This document shows positions 1-8,143 of a stretch of DNA of 64,000 nt, one piece after another. The stretch covers positions 115,779 to 179,778 of the forward strand of contig JBAXIO010000008.1 of assembly GCA_037138335.1 (NCBI GenBank), given 5' to 3'. The notes beneath the pieces were generated by a model. That model did not search any database and was not told where the DNA came from. It saw nothing but the letters and a program-made list of their open reading frames with translations. The translations under genes were made by a program, and so were the position numbers. Origin of the DNA: CAIRDP01 sp037138335. GTDB taxonomy: Bacteria > Bacteroidota > Bacteroidia > Bacteroidales > FEN-979. Every line of letters begins with the position of its first letter. Position 1 is the stretch's first letter.

Positions 1-1193
1 ATGAAATAGATGCCCGGCTCAATGGTCATGACGAATCCCGTTTGCAGCTTGCGGCCGAATCGTAAATAGGCCAGTCCGAATTCTTTTGAGCGCTGTACTT
101 CATTATCATAGCCCACGAAGTTCTCACCCATTCCTTCGAGGTCATGAACATCCAGACCCAGGGGATGGCCCAGGCCGTGGGGAAAGAACAAGGTATGGGC
201 CCCTTTTGCAACAGCTTCGTTCGGATCGCCTTTCATAATGCCCAGGGCGGTAAGCCCTTTGGCGATCTCGGTGGCAGCGAGAATATGGATATCCTTAAAC
301 GGGATTCCGGGTTTTACGGCTTTGGTGGCTTCCATATTCGCCTTAAGCACGATCTCATAAATCTCTTTCTGACGCTGTGAAAACTTCCCTCCCACGGGGA
401 CGGTGCGGGTGATATCCGATGCATAATGCAGATCGTTTTCGCAACCGGCATCGATCACCATCATACGGCCTTCGCTCAGGACGTTGCCGTGGTAATGATT
501 GTGAAGGGTTTGCCCGTTGACTGTAAGTATCACCGGGAAAGAAACCGGACCGGCATTGGCCAGGGAGATGCCTTCTATGGTTCCGGCAATCTGCTGTTCA
601 ACCACACCGGGTTTGGCCATTTTCATAGCGGTGGTATGCATGACATACGCCACATCGATCATCTTTTCGATCTCTTTCACTTCAAGCTCATCCTTGAGCA
701 TGCGGAGTTTTACAATGGCGCGGATGAGTTCTGGGGATACCTGTTCGTGAACTTTCTGGTGATCGACACCAAGCAGTCCGGCAAGCTGAACCCGGGTTTC
801 GGCCCTGTAGGTCGGTGCAAAATGAATTTTGCGTCCTTTGGCTACGGCCATCCCGATATATTCCAACAGTTCGATGAGGGGGAAAGTAACTGAAATCCCT
901 GCTTTGGCAGCCTGTTCAGCTATGGAGGGCTGTTTCCCCATCCAGATGATGTCGCTTATATCCAGATCATTCCCGAAAATAATGTCTTTCCCGTGATCCA
1001 GGTCAAGCATTCCGGCCAAGTCGGGATGATCCAAACCGAAGAAATATGAAAAATTACTGTCCTGCCTGAAGCTGTATGTGTTTGCAGGATAATTAAAAGC
1101 CATGTCGGTATTGCCTAAAAACAATACTATACCTGTTGAAAGCTCAGCACGGAGCTTTTTTCTTCTTTCTGAATAAACTGCTGGGGGAAACAT
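1..1193 (-). CDS. pepP: Xaa-Pro aminopeptidase (M24 family), 3' end cut by window edge
   Basis: I translated this frame by hand; it is open from ATG at 1193 to the window edge (about 397 codons), so the C-terminus is missing. It is a metallo-aminopeptidase removing N-terminal residues that precede proline. The M24 metal-binding motifs are visible: DAGCENDLHYASDITRTVP (two Asp ligands), HGLGHPLGLDVHD (His ligand) and MTIEPGIYF (Glu ligand). The N-terminal creatinase-like domain begins MFPPAVYSERRKKL, usual for bacterial aminopeptidase P, and there is no signal peptide, so it is probably cytoplasmic. It is divergent from sdhC. The plus-strand frames over this stretch are antisense shadows. Confidence 0.93.
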   Translation of the reverse strand, partial: MFPPAVYSERRKKLRAELSTGIVLFLGNTDMAFNYPANTYSFRQDSNFSYFFGLDHPDLAGMLDLDHGKDIIFGNDLDISDIIWMGKQPSIAEQAAKAGISVTFPLIELLEYIGMAVAKGRKIHFAPTYRAETRVQLAGLLGVDHQKVHEQVSPELIRAIVKLRMLKDELEVKEIEKMIDVAYVMHTTAMKMAKPGVVEQQIAGTIEGISLANAGPVSFPVILTVNGQTLHNHYHGNVLSEGRMMVIDAGCENDLHYASDITRTVPVGGKFSQRQKEIYEIVLKANMEATKAVKPGIPFKDIHILAATEIAKGLTALGIMKGDPNEAVAKGAHTLFFPHGLGHPLGLDVHDLEGMGENFVGYDNEVQRSKEFGLAYLRFGRKLQTGFVMTIEPGIYF

Positions 1194-1259
1194 AATTTAG
1201 ACTGGTTTTGAATTAGTAAAAAATCGGGTTCTTTATTCTGTTTTCAAAAAATTATCTGC

Positions 1260-1267
1260 TAATTTTG
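1260..1267 (+). promoter_or_regulatory. Probable -7 box of the sdhCAB promoter
   Basis: TAATTTTG matches the Bacteroidota -7 consensus TAnnTTTG and lies about 85 nt before the sdhC start codon. No convincing -33 TTG was seen at the usual spacing. Position and match are seen; promoter function is inferred. Confidence 0.45.
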
Positions 1268-1351
1268 TTCGGTCCGCGATAATTCTATCAACAAATTAAC
1301 GGCAAATTCCTTTTACTTCATCTAATTGACAAACATTTTTAAGTCAGGGTT

Positions 1352-2017
1352 ATGAGCGCATCATTGTTACGATTCTCATCCATTACGAAAAAGATCTGGA
1401 TGGCATTGCTTGGGATCTTCCTGTTGATCTTCCTGGTCGTGCATCTGAGTATTAACCTCTGCCTGCTGAAAAGCGACCCCACATGGTTCAATGACGCGGC
1501 CCGGTTCATGGGCACGAATTACGTCGTGAAAACCTTCGAGGTAGTGTTGTTCGCCGGTTTCATTTTCCACATCCTGCTCGGGATCATTTTGCAGGTGCAG
1601 AACTGGATGTCGCGGCCTGTAAGGTATGCGGTGAACAACAAATCCACAACCCCTTTCCTGTCGAAGTACATGATCTGGACCGGCGGGATCGTATTCATAT
1701 TCCTTGCCATCCACCTGGTGAATTTCTGGGCGATGAAGCTGGGATGGGTTGGCGGTCCGAGGTTTGCCGACGGGGAACCCAATTTCTACCAGAAAGCCAT
1801 TGATCTGTTCAGCATCCCGGCATATTCACTCTTTTACATCGTGCTGATCATCGTGCTCGGCTTCCACCTGAACCACGCATTCCAGGCTGCTTTTCAGACC
1901 CTCGGACTGAATTTCACAAAATACTCGAAGTGCATCGAGAGGTTCGGCATGGTTTATTCCATCGTCGTTCCCTTAGGCTTTATTATCATTCCCATTTACT
2001 TTTTACTTATCCGTTAG
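1352..2017 (+). CDS. sdhC: Succinate dehydrogenase / fumarate reductase cytochrome b558 subunit
   Basis: A 221-residue membrane protein with about five hydrophobic segments. It is the di-heme anchor of complex II, passing electrons between SdhB and menaquinone. Candidate heme-ligand histidines lie in membrane segments (VVHLSIN near residue 35, FIFHILL near 75, LAIHLVNFW near 120, GFHLNHAFQ near 175). Length and pattern fit the b558 family found with two-gene flavoprotein/iron-sulfur modules in Bacteroidota. It is followed after 5 nt by sdhA and then sdhB, so this is an sdhCAB operon. Menaquinone as partner agrees with mqnC at 48 kb. Confidence 0.95.
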   Translation: MSASLLRFSSITKKIWMALLGIFLLIFLVVHLSINLCLLKSDPTWFNDAARFMGTNYVVKTFEVVLFAGFIFHILLGIILQVQNWMSRPVRYAVNNKSTTPFLSKYMIWTGGIVFIFLAIHLVNFWAMKLGWVGGPRFADGEPNFYQKAIDLFSIPAYSLFYIVLIIVLGFHLNHAFQAAFQTLGLNFTKYSKCIERFGMVYSIVVPLGFIIIPIYFLLIR

Positions 2018-2022
2018 GCTAT

Positions 2023-3960
2023 ATGGCTGAGTTGAATTCAAAAATCCCGAAAGGGCCGGTGGCCCAGAAGTGGAGCAATTACAAGGCCCACCAGAACCTC
2101 GTGAATCCATCGAACAAACGCAAACTCGATATCATCGTCGTCGGCACGGGGCTTGCAGGAGCATCTGCAGCCGCTTCCTTCGGCGAACTGGGTTTCAATG
2201 TTAAGATCTTCTGCTACCAGGACAGCCCCCGCCGCGCACACAGCATTGCAGCCCAGGGAGGTATCAATGCCGCAAAGAATTACCCGAACGACGGCGACAG
2301 CGTGTACCGTTTGTTTTACGACACGCTCAAGGGCGGCGACTACCGCGCCCGTGAAGCCAATGTTCACCGGCTTGCCGAAGTCAGCAACGCGATCATTGAC
2401 CAATGTGTTGCCCAGGGCGTTCCCTTTGCCCGTGAATACGGCGGATCGCTTGAAAACCGTTCCTTTGGCGGGGCCCAGGTCTCAAGGACCTTTTTTGCAC
2501 GCGGACAAACAGGCCAGCAGTTATTGCTCGGTGCATATTCAGCATTAAGCCGCCAGATCAAACTGGGTATGGTAAAGATGTATAACCGCCATGAAATGAT
2601 GGACCTGGTGATGGTCGATGGCAAAGCCCGCGGGATCATTGCCCGTAACCTGATAACAGGCAAACTGGAGAGATATTTCGGCCATGCCGTGATACTCGCA
2701 ACAGGCGGTTACGGAAACGTGTTTTACCTTTCCACAAATGCCATGGGTTCCAACACCAGCGCTATCTGGCAGGCTATGAAACACGGGGCTTACTTTGCAA
2801 ATCCCTGTTTCACACAGATCCATCCGACCTGTATCCCTGTTCACGGCGATTACCAGTCGAAACTCACGCTGATGAGCGAAAGCCTCCGCAACGACGGCCG
2901 TATCTGGGTTCCTAAGAAAAAAGAAGATGCAGAGAAAAACCGCCAGGGACAGCTCAAAGCAAACGATATTCCCGAAGAAGACCGCGACTACTTCCTTGAA
3001 AGAAGGTACCCGGCATTCGGAAACCTCGTCCCCCGCGACGTTGCTTCACGCGCAGCCAAGGAACGCTGCGATGCAGGATTCGGGGTGGGTCCCACAGGGC
3101 TGGCTGTCTTCCTCGACTTCAAGGAGTCCATCGGAAGACTGGGAAAGCATGTAATAGAAGAGCGCTACGGCAACCTCTTCCAGATGTATGAAAAGATAGT
3201 GGATGAAAATCCGTATGAAAATCCCATGATGATCTACCCTGCGGTACATTATACCATGGGCGGATTGTGGGTGGATTACGAGCTGCAGTCAACCATCACA
3301 GGGTTGTTTGTTGCGGGTGAAGCCAACTTCAGCGATCACGGCGCCAACCGCCTGGGGGCATCAGCCCTCATGCAGGGCCTGGCCGACGGTTATTTCGTTC
3401 TTCCGTATACGGTTCAGAACTACTTATCCGCCGAAATTAAAATTCCGAGAATTCCCGTCGATTCCAAAGCCTTTGCCGATGCTGAAAAGAAAGTGCAGGA
3501 CAGGCTCGAAAAACTGATGTCGATACAGGGTATGAATACTGTTGACTTCTTCCACAAGGAACTTGGGAAGATCATGTGGGAGCATGTTGGCATGGGACGC
3601 ACCAAAGAAGGGCTCACAAAAGGGATTGCCCTGATACGTGATCTGCGCAAGAAGTTCTGGAGCGATGTGCGTATCCCCGGAAAAATCGATGAACTAAACG
3701 TGGAACTCGAAAAAGCCAACCGCGTTGCCGATTTCCTCGAATTAGGGGAATTGCTGGCGCTTGACGCACTCGAACGCAATGAAAGCTGCGGCGGGCATTT
3801 CCGCGAGGAATACCAGACACCCGAAGGCGAATGCCTGCGCGACGACCAGGATTATAAATATGTCGCCGCCTGGGAATATGTGAAGGAAGGCGAGTTCAGG
3901 CTGCATAAAGAGCCACTGGTGTATGAGGAAACAGAAGTGAAAGCAAGAAATTATAAATAG
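2023..3960 (+). CDS. sdhA: Succinate dehydrogenase / fumarate reductase flavoprotein subunit
   Basis: The frame is open further upstream, but ATG at 2023 (MAELNSKIPKGPVAQKW), 5 nt after the sdhC stop, gives a normal 645-residue protein; upstream starts would overlap sdhC. It oxidises succinate or reduces fumarate. Visible features are a GTGLAGASAAAS dinucleotide-binding loop near residue 45, the covalent-FAD motif HSIAAQGGINAAK near residue 75, the substrate-site segment CFTQIHPT, and NRLGASALMQG in the FAD fold. It is the catalytic subunit of the complex and is translated between sdhC and sdhB. Confidence 0.97.
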   Translation: MAELNSKIPKGPVAQKWSNYKAHQNLVNPSNKRKLDIIVVGTGLAGASAAASFGELGFNVKIFCYQDSPRRAHSIAAQGGINAAKNYPNDGDSVYRLFYDTLKGGDYRAREANVHRLAEVSNAIIDQCVAQGVPFAREYGGSLENRSFGGAQVSRTFFARGQTGQQLLLGAYSALSRQIKLGMVKMYNRHEMMDLVMVDGKARGIIARNLITGKLERYFGHAVILATGGYGNVFYLSTNAMGSNTSAIWQAMKHGAYFANPCFTQIHPTCIPVHGDYQSKLTLMSESLRNDGRIWVPKKKEDAEKNRQGQLKANDIPEEDRDYFLERRYPAFGNLVPRDVASRAAKERCDAGFGVGPTGLAVFLDFKESIGRLGKHVIEERYGNLFQMYEKIVDENPYENPMMIYPAVHYTMGGLWVDYELQSTITGLFVAGEANFSDHGANRLGASALMQGLADGYFVLPYTVQNYLSAEIKIPRIPVDSKAFADAEKKVQDRLEKLMSIQGMNTVDFFHKELGKIMWEHVGMGRTKEGLTKGIALIRDLRKKFWSDVRIPGKIDELNVELEKANRVADFLELGELLALDALERNESCGGHFREEYQTPEGECLRDDQDYKYVAAWEYVKEGEFRLHKEPLVYEETEVKARNYK

Positions 3961-3961
3961 C

Positions 3962-3995
3962 CATGAGGCATGAGCCATGAGCCACGAGCCATGGC
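3962..3995. repeat. T tract: 7-bp units CATGAGC between sdhA and sdhB
   Basis: Five tandem units (CATGAGG, CATGAGC twice, CACGAGC, partial CATGGC) fill most of the 57-nt gap between the sdhA stop and the sdhB start. It has the 7-nt periodicity of the other tracts in this window. Confidence 0.8.
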
Positions 3996-4017
3996 TTGTT
4001 TATAAAATACCAAATGT

Positions 4018-4764
4018 ATGAACCTTACGCTTAAGATCTGGAGGCAGAAAGATGCCAAGTCAAAGGGAAAATTCGTGATTTATAAGCTCGATAATATTTC
4101 CCCGAATTGTTCTTTCCTTGAGATGCTCGACATCCTGAATGAAAGCCTCATCAGGAAAAATGAAGAGCCCGTGGTGTTCGATCACGACTGCCGTGAAGGG
4201 ATATGCGGAATGTGCAGCCTGTATATCAACGGCCGCCCCCATGGCCCCGATGATGCTGTTACCGCCTGCCAGCTTCATATGCGGAAGTTCAAAGACGGGG
4301 ATACCATCACGGTAGAGCCCTGGCGTGCCAAGCCATTCCCGGTTATCAAAGACCTGATGGTCGACCGTACGGCTTTCGACAGGATCATCCAGGAAGGTGG
4401 TTATATCTCGGTGAACACCGGCGGAGCTATGGAAGCCAACAATATCCTGATCCCCAAGCCTGCCGCTGAACTCTCGATGGATGCCGCGGCCTGTATTGGA
4501 TGCGGCGCCTGCGTGGCAGCATGCAAAAACGCTTCAGCCATGCTCTTCGTCTCGGCCAAGGTCTCCCAGTTTGCACTCCTTCCCCAGGGCCGGCCGGAAG
4601 CAAAGGAAAGAGTAATGAAAATGGTTAAAATGATGGATGATCTCGGCTTTGGCAACTGCACCAATACTTACGCCTGTGAAGCCGAATGCCCGAAAAGCAT
4701 TTCCCGTTCGAATATCGCAAGGATGAACCTGGAGTTCATTTGCGCAAAAGCATCATGGGAATAG
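4018..4764 (+). CDS. sdhB: Succinate dehydrogenase / fumarate reductase iron-sulfur subunit
   Basis: A 248-residue protein carrying the electron relay of complex II. The 2Fe-2S cluster is bound by CREGICGMC plus the Cys in DAVTACQLHM. The 4Fe-4S and 3Fe-4S clusters are served by CIGCGACVAACKN and CTNTYACEAECPKS. It is the third gene of sdhCAB. The stop codon is followed immediately by a composite palindromic repeat. Confidence 0.97.
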   Translation: MNLTLKIWRQKDAKSKGKFVIYKLDNISPNCSFLEMLDILNESLIRKNEEPVVFDHDCREGICGMCSLYINGRPHGPDDAVTACQLHMRKFKDGDTITVEPWRAKPFPVIKDLMVDRTAFDRIIQEGGYISVNTGGAMEANNILIPKPAAELSMDAAACIGCGACVAACKNASAMLFVSAKVSQFALLPQGRPEAKERVMKMVKMMDDLGFGNCTNTYACEAECPKSISRSNIARMNLEFICAKASWE

Positions 4765-4942
4765 CCACTCGCATCATCACACCGCTGCTGCGCCTTATCG
4801 CTCGCAACCTCACACCGCCGCTACGGTTCTCTTCGTTCACCTGATGCGGCTTGTGTGAGTTGCTTCGCTCCTGACAGCCAAGGCAGCTTTTGCATTATAC
4901 TTCGCTCCTGACCGCCAAGGCATCTTGTGCAAATTGACTCGT
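4765..4942. repeat. Element P, composite nested copy after sdhB
   Basis: The inner palindrome has left arm 4804-4815 (GCAACCTCACAC), then C and GCCGC at 4817-4821, and right arm 4846-4863 (GCGGC, TT, GTGTGAGTTGC). Outside it lie another left half (GCATCATCACAC, C, GCTGC at 4771-4788) and two right halves (with GCAGC at 4883-4887 and GCATC at about 4920). These give a nested arrangement. Half-elements end in CGCTC/GAGCG-type termini. Confidence 0.85.
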
Positions 4943-5010
4943 TGTTAAAAATTTCGTGAATTTTCCTATCACTTTTCCCCCGATGGCGGATTAAGCAATA
5001 AACATCCCCC

Positions 5011-5190
5011 ATGCATCCGATTATTCGTTTCATCGCATATGAAATCGAGTCGAAGGTCTGTTTCATCTGCAAAAAAGAGAAAATCGAAAAGGAAATCCCT
5101 GTGAAATCCTGGATCCTTATCCCCGAAAATGATCCCGAAAAAGTGAACAGGAACCATTCCCTTATGATCCCCGAGATTTTTATGCAGTGA
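5011..5190 (+). CDS. Small hypothetical protein, 59 residues, one CxxC
   Basis: An open frame beginning MHPIIRFIAYEIESKVCFIC and ending PEIFMQ, with an in-frame TAA 12 nt before the ATG. It is rich in Lys, Glu and Ile, with one CFIC motif and no membrane segment. Codon use resembles neighbouring genes. I do not recognise a family. It lies between a repeat and holB, so it may be a real small gene or chance. Confidence 0.4.
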   Translation: MHPIIRFIAYEIESKVCFICKKEKIEKEIPVKSWILIPENDPEKVNRNHSLMIPEIFMQ

Positions 5191-5229
5191 GCCGGGCCCG
5201 GGTTTGGAATATATCAGTGGCAGGAGAAT

Positions 5230-5257
5230 TTTGGCGAGTCGAATTTGCTTATTTTTG
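5230..5257 (+). promoter_or_regulatory. Possible holB promoter
   Basis: TTTG at 5230-5233 and TATTTTTG at 5250-5257 (TAnnTTTG form), 16 bp apart and slightly closer than usual. The start codon is 24 nt downstream, which supports ATG 5281 over the upstream start at 5245. Confidence 0.4.
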
Positions 5258-5280
5258 CCGAAGAATTTTACCAGGATCAT

Positions 5281-6363
5281 ATGCGTTTCAGCGAAATTCC
5301 GGGCCAGCAGGAGATAAAAGACAAACTCATACGCACGGTCACCGGGCAAAGGGTGAGCCATGCACAGTTGTTCTACGGCCCCGAAAGCTCAGCTAAATTA
5401 GCGCTGGCCATCGCGTATGCGCAGTATATCAATTGTAAGAACCGGCAGTCGGCAGTCGGCAGTCGGCAGTCAGAAGTCACCAATGCCGACTCCTGCGGCA
5501 CCTGCCCGTCCTGCGTGAAGTACCAGAAGCTGATCCATCCTGACCTTCACTTCATTTATCCTGTTGCCACCACCCGTAAAGTCACCAAAAAGCCGCAGAG
5601 CAAGCTCTTCGCCGAGGACTGGAGGAAGTTTTTCCTGCAAAAGCCGTTCCCGGTCAACCTCCAGGACTGGTACGATTTCATAGGCATTGAAAACAAACAG
5701 GGAATCATCAATGTTGATGACTGTAATGAGATCATCACGACCCTGGGTTATAAATCCTACGAATCGGAATACAAGGTCATGATCATCTGGATGGTGGAGA
5801 AGCTTTACCATGCAGCCGCCCCCAAGATCCTGAAGATACTCGAGGAACCTCCCGAAAAGACCCTGTTCCTGCTCATCACCGAAGACCCTGATCAGATCAT
5901 CAGCACCATCAGGTCAAGGTGCCTCATGGTGAGGATCCCTCCCGATAAACATATCGTTAAAACCGATGCGGAAGCCAGGGAAAACCAGTTTCTCCCAACT
6001 TTTACAGACTGGATGCGCAACTGCTGGCTGGCAAAGGTTCCCGAACTGATCAGCTTTTCGGCCGAGATCACCAAATCAGGAAGGGAAAAACAAAAAGCAT
6101 TTCTGCATTACGGCCTCCATATCCTTGAACTTTGCCCGGCCGTCGCTTACAAACAGGACAGCCGGTTCAGGGACGATCCCGAAGAAGCTGCATTCCTCGA
6201 AAAGTTCGCCCCCATCATCAACTCGGCCGGCCTGTCTTCGTTCCACGACCTTATAAACACCGCTATTTACCATGTTGAACGTAATGCATATGCCCCTGCC
6301 CTCTTCCTCGACCTCTCCCTCAAAATAGTACGTCTTTTTAAACCGAATTTCGTACCTTTGTAG
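5281..6363 (+). CDS. holB: DNA polymerase III delta' subunit (clamp-loader ATPase family)
   Basis: A 360-residue clamp-loader subunit. ATG 5281 (MRFSEIPGQQEIKDKL) is the usual N-terminus of the family. The nucleotide-binding loop is degenerate (GPESSAKLA), as expected for delta'. The zinc module has Cys52 and then CGTCPSC (Cys72, 75, 78). In E. coli delta' the first Cys is 9 positions before the next; here it is 20, an excess of about 11 residues that coincides with an in-frame 7-bp repeat tract encoding RQSAVGSRQSEV. The SRC sensor motif (TIRSRCLM) is present. It heads a holB-ricT-gldH-PBP1A cluster. Confidence 0.92.
   Translation: MRFSEIPGQQEIKDKLIRTVTGQRVSHAQLFYGPESSAKLALAIAYAQYINCKNRQSAVGSRQSEVTNADSCGTCPSCVKYQKLIHPDLHFIYPVATTRKVTKKPQSKLFAEDWRKFFLQKPFPVNLQDWYDFIGIENKQGIINVDDCNEIITTLGYKSYESEYKVMIIWMVEKLYHAAAPKILKILEEPPEKTLFLLITEDPDQIISTIRSRCLMVRIPPDKHIVKTDAEARENQFLPTFTDWMRNCWLAKVPELISFSAEITKSGREKQKAFLHYGLHILELCPAVAYKQDSRFRDDPEEAAFLEKFAPIINSAGLSSFHDLINTAIYHVERNAYAPALFLDLSLKIVRLFKPNFVPL
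5444..5478. repeat. T tract inside holB: 7-bp unit GGCAGTC
   Basis: Four perfect GGCAGTC units followed by AGAAGTC. Translated in the holB frame they give RQSAVGSRQSEV, between the first zinc-module Cys and the CxxCxxC triplet. Confidence 0.93.
6353..6360 (+). promoter_or_regulatory. Possible -7 box before ricT, inside the holB 3' end
   Basis: TACCTTTG fits TAnnTTTG and ends 17 nt before ATG 6378. A T-rich run at 6334-6339 is in the -33 region. It could give ricT-gldH-PBP1A a promoter of its own. Confidence 0.35.
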
Positions 6364-6377
6364 TGGAATTAAAGGCA

Positions 6378-7661
6378 ATGGAAGAAACGTTCAACCCGAT
6401 CTACCCGGAAGAAGAGAACCCGGAACCCGACGATGCACTGCAGCCTGAAGATGCAGGGCCCCAGGAGGAATACCGTCCTGTGTTCCGCGATGCGGAGGGG
6501 CAGCAGCCGTCAGATTCCCTGCCGGGTAACGAACCGGAACTGGAAATCCGCGGATCCACCTACGACTCTTCCAAAAACCCTTTCCTTACCCGCGGATGCT
6601 GCGCAGCACCTGCCCCTCACCAGAAAAACAACGGGGTATACCAGCACCGCTGCAGCAAGTTCGACACTTACGACTGGATCAAATCCATCCCTCTTCCCCC
6701 AGGCCAGGTACCTATGGATATCGTAGAGGTAAGGTTCAAGAACAGCCGCAAGGATTTTTTCCACGTACCTGCCGATATGGAAGTAGAAACAGGCGACATA
6801 GTCGCAGTTGAAGCCTCCCCCGGCCACGATATCGGCATCGTTTCCATCTCGGGCGAACTGATTCGCTTCCAGCTGAAGCTCAAAGGCATAAACCCCAGCT
6901 CACCTGACATCCGCAAAGTATACCGCAGGGCCCGCCTTGCAGATATCGAAAAATGGGTGTCGGCGGTTGAAACCGAATCATCCACCATGTTCAGATCGAG
7001 GGAGATAGCCGACGGACTGAACCTCCAGATGAAGATCAACGACGTGGAATACCAGGGCGATAATACTAAGGCCATTTTTTATTACACTGCGGATGACCGG
7101 GTCGATTTCCGCGAACTTATTAAAGTGCTTGCCGAGGAATTCCACGTAAGGATAGAAATGCGGCAGATAGGCGCAAGGCAGGAAGCAAGCCGCCTCGGCG
7201 GTCTCGGGACCTGCGGAAGGGAACTTTGCTGCTCCACCTGGCTCAGCGAATTCTGCTCCGTTTCAACCAATACCGCCAGGGTGCAACAGCTCTCGCTCAA
7301 CCCCCAGAAACTTGCAGGCCAGTGCGGTAAATTAAAATGCTGCCTGAATTACGAATACGATACTTACCTGGATGCAATAAAGGATTTCCCAAATACCGAA
7401 GTCCGCCTGAAAACCAAAAACGGGGACGCCATCCACCAGAAATCAGATATCTTCGGAAGGACATTGTGGTACTCCTACGTTAGCGATCAGCAAAACCTGC
7501 TCGCCATCCCCCTGGACAATGTATTGCATATTATTGAAGAGAATAAAGCCGGGCGCATACCCGATAAACTCGAAGATTTCGCTAATATTACCGAACAAAA
7601 GCGTGAGTTTGACAACGGTCTTGGAGGACAGGACGACCTGACCCGTTTCGATCACTTATAA
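6378..7661 (+). CDS. ricT: PSP1-domain protein, RicT/YaaT-like
   Basis: A 427-residue protein from ATG 6378; a GTG at 6363 overlapping the holB stop is also in frame. The PSP1 core is recognisable in VEVRFKNSRKDFF and in the cysteine-rich segment CGRELCCSTWLSEF ... CGKLKCCLNYEYD at about residues 275-330. In Bacillus RicT these cysteines help bind Fe-S clusters in the RicAFT complex acting on RNA processing; a similar role here is inference. The N-terminal ~80 residues are acidic, proline-rich and probably disordered. The start is adjacent to the holB end, suggesting coupling. Confidence 0.85.
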   Translation: MEETFNPIYPEEENPEPDDALQPEDAGPQEEYRPVFRDAEGQQPSDSLPGNEPELEIRGSTYDSSKNPFLTRGCCAAPAPHQKNNGVYQHRCSKFDTYDWIKSIPLPPGQVPMDIVEVRFKNSRKDFFHVPADMEVETGDIVAVEASPGHDIGIVSISGELIRFQLKLKGINPSSPDIRKVYRRARLADIEKWVSAVETESSTMFRSREIADGLNLQMKINDVEYQGDNTKAIFYYTADDRVDFRELIKVLAEEFHVRIEMRQIGARQEASRLGGLGTCGRELCCSTWLSEFCSVSTNTARVQQLSLNPQKLAGQCGKLKCCLNYEYDTYLDAIKDFPNTEVRLKTKNGDAIHQKSDIFGRTLWYSYVSDQQNLLAIPLDNVLHIIEENKAGRIPDKLEDFANITEQKREFDNGLGGQDDLTRFDHL

Positions 7662-7675
7662 TACCGGCCCCTCAT

Positions 7676-8143
7676 ATGCGTCGTACCATTCTGGCTTCAG
7701 TGTTAATCCCTTCGATCATTTTGCTCCTGCTTTCATGCAATACGAACCGGTTTTTCCGTGAAACCCACCGCATCCCCGACGGAAAATGGGAAACGAAAGA
7801 CAAAGTGAGCTTTTCAGTCAACATCCCCGATACATCAAAACAGTTTTCACTCTATATCCATATACGGAATGATGTGAATTATCCGTTTGCCAATATATTC
7901 ATGTTCCTTGACACCCGTTTCCCCGATGGCCGCGTTGCCCGTGACACCGTCGAGTGCCAGCTTGCCGATTACGATGGCCGCTGGCTTGGCACAGGCTCAG
8001 GCAGCATAAAATATAACCGCTTTCTTTTCCAGAAAGGGGTCAGGTTCAAGCAGAAAGGGAATTATTCATTCAGCTTTGAACAGGCGATGCGGACCAGCGA
8101 ACTGAGCGGGATCAGGGATGTCGGACTGGAAATCGAACAATGA
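7676..8143 (+). CDS. gldH: Gliding motility lipoprotein GldH
   Basis: A 155-residue lipoprotein. Its signal peptide, RTILASVLIPSIILLLLSC, ends in a lipobox with Cys near residue 22. The rest is a compact beta-rich domain ending SFSFEQAMR ... GIRDVGLEIEQ, characteristic of GldH. GldH is needed for gliding in Flavobacterium but also occurs in non-gliding Bacteroidota, so motility is not proven. The last 4 nt overlap the PBP start (ATGA), indicating translational coupling. Confidence 0.88.
   Translation: MRRTILASVLIPSIILLLLSCNTNRFFRETHRIPDGKWETKDKVSFSVNIPDTSKQFSLYIHIRNDVNYPFANIFMFLDTRFPDGRVARDTVECQLADYDGRWLGTGSGSIKYNRFLFQKGVRFKQKGNYSFSFEQAMRTSELSGIRDVGLEIEQ

Noticed and set aside
1..893. Plus-strand frames at 144-380 and 426-893 and minus-strand frame at 26-211
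   Set aside because: They are other-frame shadows of the pepP gene, which runs off the left edge on the minus strand.
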